Shown here: positions 58,929-64,000 of the stretch, piece by piece
Layout: each line of letters opens with the position of its first letter
Numbering within the stretch: position 1 is the stretch's first letter
Assembly (NCBI RefSeq): GCF_900108335.1
Contig: NZ_FNVT01000001.1
Location: 486,907 to 550,906 of the forward strand
From: Nonomuraea solani
GTDB lineage: Bacteria > Actinomycetota > Actinomycetes > Streptosporangiales > Streptosporangiaceae
Direction of reading: 5' to 3'
Length of the DNA stretch: 64,000 bases
Position numbers and translations under genes: made by a program
The notes under the pieces: model-generated
Told to the model about the DNA's origin: nothing
Databases searched by the model: none
The model's input: the letters and a program-made list of their open reading frames with translations, nothing else

Positions 58929-59735
58929 TCAGGAGCAGCCCTCGAACTGGGGCACGGCGATCGTGCCGAACTTCAGCCCCGCCTTGCCGAACCACTTGCG
59001 CAGCAGCTCGGCCGCGGTCCCGTCCTGGTACATCGCGGTGATCGCCCGGTTCACCGCCTCGCAGCCCGGCACGTCGCCCTTGCGCAGGCCGATCCCGGTG
59101 CGCTGCTCGTTGAACTGCGCGTTGGCCAGCCGCAGCCCCGAGTTGTCCTGGGCGGCCAGGCCCGCCAGGATGACGTCGTTGGTGGTGACCGCGTCCACCT
59201 GGTCGCTCTTCAGCGCCGCCAGGCACTTCGCGTAGTCGGGGAAGGGCACCAGCTTCGCCGGCACCTCGCGCTCCTCCACCACCCGCTGGGCCGCGTTCGA
59301 GCCCTTGACCTCACAGATCCTGCGGCCGCCGAGATCGCGCACGTTCGCGATCGTCTCGCCCGGCCGGGTCAGGATGTCCTGATAGGAGATGTGGTACGGC
59401 CCCGCGAACAGCACCCGCTTCTTGCGTTCCTGATCGATCGTGAACGTGGCCACCACCAGGTCAGCCCGCCCGTCGCCGAGCACCTTCTCCCGGTCGGCGG
59501 CCAGCACGCCCAGGTAGGAGAACTCCTTGCCCAGCTTTCCCGCGACGTAGCGGGCCACGTCCACGTCGAAGCCCTCGAACCCGCCGCCGGGCGTGCGGAA
59601 CCCGACCGACGGCAGGTCGACCCGCACCCCGATGACCAGCCGCTCCTTGTCCACGACCGACTCCTGGCCGTTCATCCCGCAGCCCGTCACGGCCGCCGCG
59701 ACCAGGACCAGCACCACCGCCAGCACCCGCTTCAC
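58929..59735 (-). CDS. GlnH-like amino-acid-binding lipoprotein
   Basis: GTG 59735 follows AAGGAG by 5 bases and overlaps the preceding stop (GTGA). The 268-aa protein has a lipoprotein signal (VTGC) and a periplasmic-binding fold of family 3 (KERLVIGVRVDLPSVGFR, GFDVDVARYVAGKLG, KSDQVDAVTTNDVILAG). No ABC permease or ATPase gene accompanies it. Instead it directly follows a GlnX-like membrane protein, as in the mycobacterial pknG-glnH-glnX locus, where GlnH senses Asp/Glu/Gln. I therefore read it as a sensor, not a transporter part. Confidence 0.85.
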   Translation of the reverse strand: MKRVLAVVLVLVAAAVTGCGMNGQESVVDKERLVIGVRVDLPSVGFRTPGGGFEGFDVDVARYVAGKLGKEFSYLGVLAADREKVLGDGRADLVVATFTIDQERKKRVLFAGPYHISYQDILTRPGETIANVRDLGGRRICEVKGSNAAQRVVEEREVPAKLVPFPDYAKCLAALKSDQVDAVTTNDVILAGLAAQDNSGLRLANAQFNEQRTGIGLRKGDVPGCEAVNRAITAMYQDGTAAELLRKWFGKAGLKFGTIAVPQFEGCS

Positions 59736-61093
59736 CGGTACTCCTTGAGTCGTGGCCACACCCCGGCGACCACCAGCAGCCCGATCGCGCCGATCGCGAA
59801 GGGGAGCAGCCGCCACAGGTTGTCCAGCGCGCCCTCGCCGCGGTCGATCGCGCTCTTGAACGCGCTCTGGTGCCGGTTCGCCAGCGCCACGAGCGCGTCG
59901 TCGTAGCCGTCGAACGCCGTCGCGACCTGCCCGAGCCGCTCCGCGACCGCCTCGTCGGCCTGCCCGCCCGTCACCAACCGGCGGAAGCTCCGGTCGGTCT
60001 CCTGGAAGGCCCGGTAAGCCTGGAACACGTTCTTCCCCTCCGCGCCGACGAGCTCGGGCCCCAGCATGCCGAGGAAGTCCTTCGTGCCCTTGCTCACCTG
60101 GTCGTGGTAGGTCCGCAGGTTGCCGGCCGGCAGGTAGATGATCGACAGCGACTTGTCCAGGTACGTGTGCTCGTAGGTGTCGGCCCGCTCCTTGTCCAGC
60201 AGGAAGCGGCTCTGGTCGCCCTGCATGCTGTTGCTGATCGCCCGCGTCTTGGCCAGGGTCAGCACCGAGTCGAACCCGGCCGTCTTGGCCATGCGCAGCG
60301 CCTCCTCGTCCTGGCTGAGCACGCTCACCCCGAAGAAGAGCGCGACCGCGGTCGTGACCGTGGCCACCAGCAGCGCGGGCCCGAACACCCGCCGGAAGCG
60401 CCGCGCCAGGAAGATCTGCAGCCAGATCAGGCAGCCCAGCGCGACCAGCCCGGCCACCACCACGGCGACGCGCACGATCGGCACCCAGAGCGCCTTGTCG
60501 TCGTAGGTGCGGCGGACGATCGTGCCGCTCTCCAGCGTCAGGTTGTACGCCTGCGGCAGCAGCACGACCCGCATGAGGTCGGTCGCCGCGCGATAGGTCC
60601 GCACCACGTCCACCGGCGGCGGGCCCGGCGCGTGCTTCGCGTTCTCGTCCAGCAGCAGCGCCTGCCCGGCCAGCCGCTCGTACCGGCCGAGCCCGTCGAG
60701 CACCGACTGCACGGTCATGCGCTCGGCCTGGTCGTCGCCCGACAGCTCGAACGCCTTCAGCAGCGCCGTGTTGGCCTCGGAGCGCCGCTGCTCGTACCGG
60801 GCGAGCGCCTCATTCCGCTGCCCCGGGTAGGCGGTCCCCATCACGATCGCGTTGGCCACCTGCGCGTCCATGTCGCTCAGCGCCAGGTAGAGCCCGGCGG
60901 TGGCGACGACCTGCGGGCCGGCGTCGCGGCCGATCACCCGCAGCCCGTCGCGCGCGCTCGAACTGCCGACCGCGAGCGCGGCGAACAGCAGCGCCAGCGA
61001 GGCGACCGTGACCCCGGAGATGACCCGGATCCGGCCGGGCACGCTGCTGCGGCGTACCGCGGACGGGGTGCCCCGGGCCTGCACCAGGGTCAC
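59732..61093 (-). CDS. GlnX-like four-helix membrane protein
   Basis: GTG 61093 overlaps the FHA gene stop by four bases; the frame to 61489 is a shadow. The 453-aa protein has a helix at about 23-43, an extracytoplasmic helical domain to about 200, two helices (about 204-228 and 239-259), a second extracytoplasmic helical domain and a C-terminal helix (LLPFAIGAIGLLVVAGVW). This double-loop layout matches GlnX (Rv0412c), which relays amino-acid binding by GlnH to PknG. The neighbouring GlnH-like gene supports this. No enzymatic motif is present. Confidence 0.7.
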   Translation of the reverse strand: MTLVQARGTPSAVRRSSVPGRIRVISGVTVASLALLFAALAVGSSSARDGLRVIGRDAGPQVVATAGLYLALSDMDAQVANAIVMGTAYPGQRNEALARYEQRRSEANTALLKAFELSGDDQAERMTVQSVLDGLGRYERLAGQALLLDENAKHAPGPPPVDVVRTYRAATDLMRVVLLPQAYNLTLESGTIVRRTYDDKALWVPIVRVAVVVAGLVALGCLIWLQIFLARRFRRVFGPALLVATVTTAVALFFGVSVLSQDEEALRMAKTAGFDSVLTLAKTRAISNSMQGDQSRFLLDKERADTYEHTYLDKSLSIIYLPAGNLRTYHDQVSKGTKDFLGMLGPELVGAEGKNVFQAYRAFQETDRSFRRLVTGGQADEAVAERLGQVATAFDGYDDALVALANRHQSAFKSAIDRGEGALDNLWRLLPFAIGAIGLLVVAGVWPRLKEYR

Positions 61094-61791
61094 GGCGTGC
61101 CCTCCCTGATCGTGATCACGGTCCAGGCGCCCAGATGGATCCGGTCGCCTGGGCCGACCCTGACCGGGACGTTCACCTTGACCGGCCGGCCGTTCACCTG
61201 GGTGCCGTTGGCCGAGCCCGGGTCCACCAGCATGTACGTGCCGTCCGGCTGAGCCAGCAGCACCGCGTGCAGGTGGGAGACGCCCGGGTCCTCGGGCGGC
61301 CCGGTCAGGTCGATCTCCGGCGTCGTGTTCCTGGCCCGGCTGCGCCGCCCGATGCGTACCTGCTCGCCGACCAGCCCGAACGAGCGCTCCGGGCAGTACG
61401 GCGGGAACGCCACCGCGTCGGCGTCGGGCCCGCCCTCGGCGATGACCTTCTCGTAGTAGGCCCGATCGGCCGCCGTCACGGCCTCCCACCGGGCCCCTGT
61501 CACGGGGGCCGAGATGGAGGCACCGGTGCCCTGTCCGATCGCCGAGCCGTGCCCGGAGTGCGGTGATGGATGTCCTCGCTGCGCCGCGGATCCATCACTG
61601 CTGTAGTCGTGGCCGCACACCTCACAGAACTGCCCGGCGCGCGGCGTCCGGCAGATCGGGCACGCCTCGGCCGTCGCCTCCTCGGCCGGGGGAGGCGGAG
61701 GTGCGGCCTGGGGAGCCCCCGTCATCTGGATGCCGCACGTGTCGCAGTATTCGTCGTCGCCCGACGGGTGCCCCTGCGGGCAGGTCGCCAT
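61090..61791 (-). CDS. FHA domain protein with zinc-ribbon N-terminus
   Basis: ATG 61791 overlaps the VWA gene stop by one base (TGATG), giving 233 aa. The N-terminus has two zinc-ribbon-like CxxC pairs (YCDTCG; CPICR and CEVCGHD). A low-complexity linker (about 66-85) is encoded by a DNA repeat. The C-terminal FHA domain shows IGRRSRAR, SHLHAVLL and GSANGTQVNG, the phosphothreonine-binding residues. FHA proteins next to PknG-type kinases (GarA/OdhI) are their phosphorylated targets; here it may relay the signal of the kinase and GlnX. It is larger than GarA. Confidence 0.9.
   Translation of the reverse strand: MATCPQGHPSGDDEYCDTCGIQMTGAPQAAPPPPPAEEATAEACPICRTPRAGQFCEVCGHDYSSDGSAAQRGHPSPHSGHGSAIGQGTGASISAPVTGARWEAVTAADRAYYEKVIAEGGPDADAVAFPPYCPERSFGLVGEQVRIGRRSRARNTTPEIDLTGPPEDPGVSHLHAVLLAQPDGTYMLVDPGSANGTQVNGRPVKVNVPVRVGPGDRIHLGAWTVITIREGTP
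61541..61593 (-). repeat. 53-bp repeat, copy in the FHA gene
   Basis: On the minus strand this 53-base stretch (starting GGATCCGCGGCGCAGCGAGG) matches 63948-64000 at 47 of 53 bases. It includes the inverted repeat GTGATGGAT/ATCCATCAC (61563-61571 and 61590-61598). It is read in a different frame from the other copy, so it is conserved as DNA, not as protein. Confidence 0.65.
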
Positions 61792-63080
61792 CAGCTTCCG
61801 TCCTTCCGCAACCGGCTCGTACGCACCGAGCCCGTGTCCAGCTCGATCTCGTCGGCCTTCTCCACGTTCCTGCGCAGCCGGGCCGTGCCGGTGGCCGGAT
61901 CGACCTCGACCACCTTCTCCAGCAGCCTGGCGGTGTCCTCCCGGCCGGACTCGGTGGCGATCTGCCTGGCCTTGGCCAGCCGGGCGGTCGCGGTGTCGAC
62001 GTCGCCCATCGCCCGGGCGCTGAGCCCGTCCTGGATCAGCTCGTGCAGCTCGGCCTGCCCGGTGTAGTGGGCGACCTTGCCGTTGATCCGGGTGGAGGCC
62101 GCCAGGTCGTCGGTCCACTGCGCCAGGACGTTGCCGCTGGCCAGCACGTCCTGGGTGTCGGGGCGTACCAGCTTGACCCAGCCCGCCCTGATCTCCTGGC
62201 CGATCTGCCCCTTCTGCACCTCGACGCAGAGGTGATACTCGCGCTCCTCCGCGCCCCAGGAACCGGTCGGGTAGTCGCCGGTCAGCGGGTTGACGTCGGT
62301 ACGCTTGCCGGTCAGGTCGAGCAGCGTGGGGGAGACCTGCTTGACGAACTTGAGCTGCGCGGTCTGCGGCACCCACACGCGCAGCGACAGCTCGGCCACG
62401 GTCTTGCTCATCGACGTCTGCGTGAGCCGGCGGAAGAACTCCGGCAGATCCCCCTGGTTACGTACGAAGTCGAACGTGCCGAGCATCGCCTCGGCCACCT
62501 TCCGCAGCTCCCCGGGCACCCAGTCGTCGCCGACGCCCAGGCAGTCGACCACGAACTTGCCGCTCCAGCCCGTCAGCACCGACTCGAACACGTCGGAGCG
62601 CTCGTTGTTCTGGCCGTCGGTCATCAGCAGCGCGTGCCTGATCGCCGACGGGTGCGCGGTCAGCAGGTGGCCGGCCAGCTTCAGCCACTCGCCCATGGCG
62701 GTGCCGCCGTGCGCGAGCAAGCGGCTGATCGCCCGCTCGGCCTCCGCCCTGGTGGCCGGGCTCGCCTTGACCAGCTTGGGGGCGCCGCCGGGGTAGACGA
62801 CCTTGGCCGACTCCGTACCGGCGATCACCGCGAAATGCACGCCGTCGCGCAGCGTCTGTACGGCGGTCGCGGCCGCCTGCCTGGCCTCACGGATCTTGCT
62901 GCCGCTCATCGAGCCCGACGTGTCAACGATGATCACTTCGGCCGCCTCCGCGTCGGTGGCCCGCGTGGTCATGCCGCCGCCGGTCGAGGCGACCGTGAGG
63001 ATGGCGTGCACCTCGCGGCCGTCGACGGACAGGTATTTGTTCTGGTCGATGTTCAGCGTGAAAACGGGCTGGTCAGCCAT
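61791..63080 (-). CDS. VWA domain protein (TerY-like)
   Basis: The 429-aa cytoplasmic protein has a complete MIDAS: DTSGSMSGSK, a threonine in HGGTAMGEW and LMTDGQNN. The N-terminal half is the VWA domain; the rest is a beta-rich region and a C-terminal helical segment. It overlaps the PP2C gene by 8 bases. VWA-PP2C-kinase sets occur in tellurite-type (TerY-P) and other phosphosignalling loci. The metal-bound VWA domain probably binds a partner of the cascade. Confidence 0.92.
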   Translation of the reverse strand: MADQPVFTLNIDQNKYLSVDGREVHAILTVASTGGGMTTRATDAEAAEVIIVDTSGSMSGSKIREARQAAATAVQTLRDGVHFAVIAGTESAKVVYPGGAPKLVKASPATRAEAERAISRLLAHGGTAMGEWLKLAGHLLTAHPSAIRHALLMTDGQNNERSDVFESVLTGWSGKFVVDCLGVGDDWVPGELRKVAEAMLGTFDFVRNQGDLPEFFRRLTQTSMSKTVAELSLRVWVPQTAQLKFVKQVSPTLLDLTGKRTDVNPLTGDYPTGSWGAEEREYHLCVEVQKGQIGQEIRAGWVKLVRPDTQDVLASGNVLAQWTDDLAASTRINGKVAHYTGQAELHELIQDGLSARAMGDVDTATARLAKARQIATESGREDTARLLEKVVEVDPATGTARLRRNVEKADEIELDTGSVRTSRLRKDGS

Positions 63081-63909
63081 GCGCTTCTCCTAGGGGGATC
63101 ATGGCAATGGTCACGTTGTCCTGGCCGCCGGAGTCCAGCGCGTGGCGGAGCATCTCGCGGGCCATCTCGATCGGGGTCCCCGTCGCGGGGAAGGCGTAGC
63201 CGTCCAGGTAGCGCCACAGGCCGTCGCTGCAGATCAGCAGGTGCCCGGGGCCCGGCGCGGCGAAGGTGACGACGCGCGGCGCGACGTCGCCGGCGTCGGC
63301 GCCGAGCCAGGCGGTGATCTCGCCGGTCTCGATCGCGTCGTCCTCGGTCAGCAGGGTGCCGGCGGGCAGCAGGTACGCGCGGGTGTCGCCGGCCCAGGCC
63401 AGCGTGATCCGGCCCCGCTCGACCACGGTGGCGACGTACGTGCAGGCCGGGGCGTCGTCGATGGAGGGCGCGAGCTTGGCCACCGCCCGCGCGGCCAGGT
63501 CGAACGCCTCCTCCTGCGGCAGGCCCCTGGCCAGCGCGGCGGCCGCGACCTCCACCGCCACCGCGGCCGCCTCGTCGGCCCGCGGCGAGCTGCCCACGCC
63601 GTCGCAGACCACGGTCACGATCCCGGCGGGGGCCTCGACCAGCGCCACCGCGTCCTCGTTGCGGCTGCGGCGCAGGCCCCGGTCCGTCACGGCGGCCGCG
63701 CCGACGTCGAGCACGATCTCGGCGTGGTCCCTGCCGGTGGGCTGGCGCACGCCGCAGCGCTCGCAGTAGCCCTCCGCGTCCACGGCGGCCGCCCCGCAGG
63801 CGGCACAGGTCGGCGCCCCCAGCGCGTGCCCGCACGCCTCACAGTAGGCATCCCCGACCGCCACCGAAGCCTCACAAACAGGACAAACGGCATCGGTCCG
63901 CAGATCCAC
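63073..63909 (-). CDS. PP2C-type Ser/Thr phosphatase with zinc-ribbon N-terminus
   Basis: The GTG at 63909 (278 aa) follows GAGG at normal distance. An upstream open frame without stop continues to the window edge, so the true start may lie beyond it. Two zinc-ribbon pairs at the N-terminus (CPVCEA, CEACGH; CAACGA, CERCGV) resemble those of the FHA protein. The PP2C metal and catalytic motifs follow: RNEDAV, VCDGVGSS, GDTRAYLL, CSDGL and GGQDNVT. It likely removes phosphates added by the kinase expected in this operon. Confidence 0.9.
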   Translation of the reverse strand: MDLRTDAVCPVCEASVAVGDAYCEACGHALGAPTCAACGAAAVDAEGYCERCGVRQPTGRDHAEIVLDVGAAAVTDRGLRRSRNEDAVALVEAPAGIVTVVCDGVGSSPRADEAAAVAVEVAAAALARGLPQEEAFDLAARAVAKLAPSIDDAPACTYVATVVERGRITLAWAGDTRAYLLPAGTLLTEDDAIETGEITAWLGADAGDVAPRVVTFAAPGPGHLLICSDGLWRYLDGYAFPATGTPIEMAREMLRHALDSGGQDNVTIAMIPLGEAHG

Positions 63910-63910
63910 G

Positions 63911-63940
63911 GTGTCCTCGCTACGCTGCGGATCCGCAGCG
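63911..63940 (-). repeat. Partial copy of the 53-bp repeat upstream of the PP2C gene
   Basis: GGATCCGCAGCGTAGCGAGG recurs here and joins an 18-bp perfect palindrome, CGCTGCGGATCCGCAGCG (63923-63940). The GAGG of this repeat forms the ribosome site of the PP2C GTG start. Confidence 0.6.
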
Positions 63941-63947
63941 TCTGCCT

Positions 63948-64000
63948 GCCGAGCTGCGCTCGGAGTGCTGTGATGGATGTCCTCGCTACGCTGCGGATCC
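63948..64000 (-). repeat. 53-bp repeat, copy at the window edge
   Basis: Same element as 61541-61593 with six mismatches. It lies upstream of the PP2C start in the same open frame, so either the PP2C gene begins off the window or the repeat is intergenic. Confidence 0.65.

Noticed and set aside
61791..63909. Classical tellurite (TerY-P) locus
   Set aside because: VWA and PP2C genes fit, but the linked GlnX/GlnH-like and FHA genes fit a PknG-type signalling locus better, and no terD-like genes are present.

Overview
The window is high-GC, densely packed actinobacterial chromosome. Codon use, the class-II glyQS / dgt / dnaG / principal-sigma-factor genes, Tat and lipoprotein signals, and the many OFA, WYL, DUF6703-like and FHA/PP2C genes all fit a filamentous actinomycete. 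A Streptosporangiaceae member such as Nonomuraea is my inference from general familiarity, not from a database search.

Region by region. (A) 1-7.1 kb, plus strand: end of a TPP-dependent decarboxylase (probable oxalyl-CoA decarboxylase), formyl-CoA transferase, an ADP-forming acyl-CoA ligase, an Nramp-related transporter, a small membrane protein and TerC, mostly overlapping by 1-4 bases. (B) 7.1-16.9 kb: a GntR/FCD regulator and an OFA-type transporter on the minus strand, divergent from a plus-strand operon of SucC-like, SucD-like, hydroxypyruvate isomerase, tartronate semialdehyde reductase, glyoxylate carboligase-like and aldehyde dehydrogenase genes. Three copies of an ACGGTATACCGT-like operator lie in the promoters. 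Together A and B look like dissimilation (oxalyl-CoA to formate) and assimilation (glyoxylate to glycerate) of oxalate or a related C2 acid. (C) 16.9-19.1 kb: housekeeping, including glyQS. (D) 19.3-31 kb: secreted M14 carboxypeptidase, dienelactone-hydrolase lipoprotein, a MoxR-DUF58-VWA-serine protease operon led by an unlisted 48-aa secreted peptide, a two-component system, a Rieske protein and a frameshifted cytochrome b. (E) 31.2-33.9 kb: ppdK behind three dre-like operators. (F) 34-39.2 kb: a visibly AT-richer island with a three-gene DUF262 / DUF3696-ATPase / unknown cassette (candidate defence system) and a decayed methyltransferase. (G) 39.3-50.6 kb: metabolic and regulatory accessory genes (hydrolase, two WYL regulators, BCCT transporter, RidA, DUF488, VOC, FAD monooxygenase with MarR, secreted DUF4832 protein, isoaspartyl methyltransferase) and gene remnants. 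(H) 50.5-58.9 kb: M48 protease, then dgt, an FAD oxidoreductase, a degenerate M23 lipoprotein, dnaG and an RpoD-type sigma factor. (I) 58.9-64 kb, minus strand: PP2C phosphatase, VWA, FHA, GlnX-like membrane protein and GlnH-like binding protein. This looks like the downstream part of a PknG/GlnX/GlnH-type amino-acid sensing operon whose kinase may lie beyond the window edge.

No tRNA, rRNA, CRISPR array or intact insertion sequence was recognised. Most long ORFs opposite or out of frame with the listed genes are GC-rich shadows.
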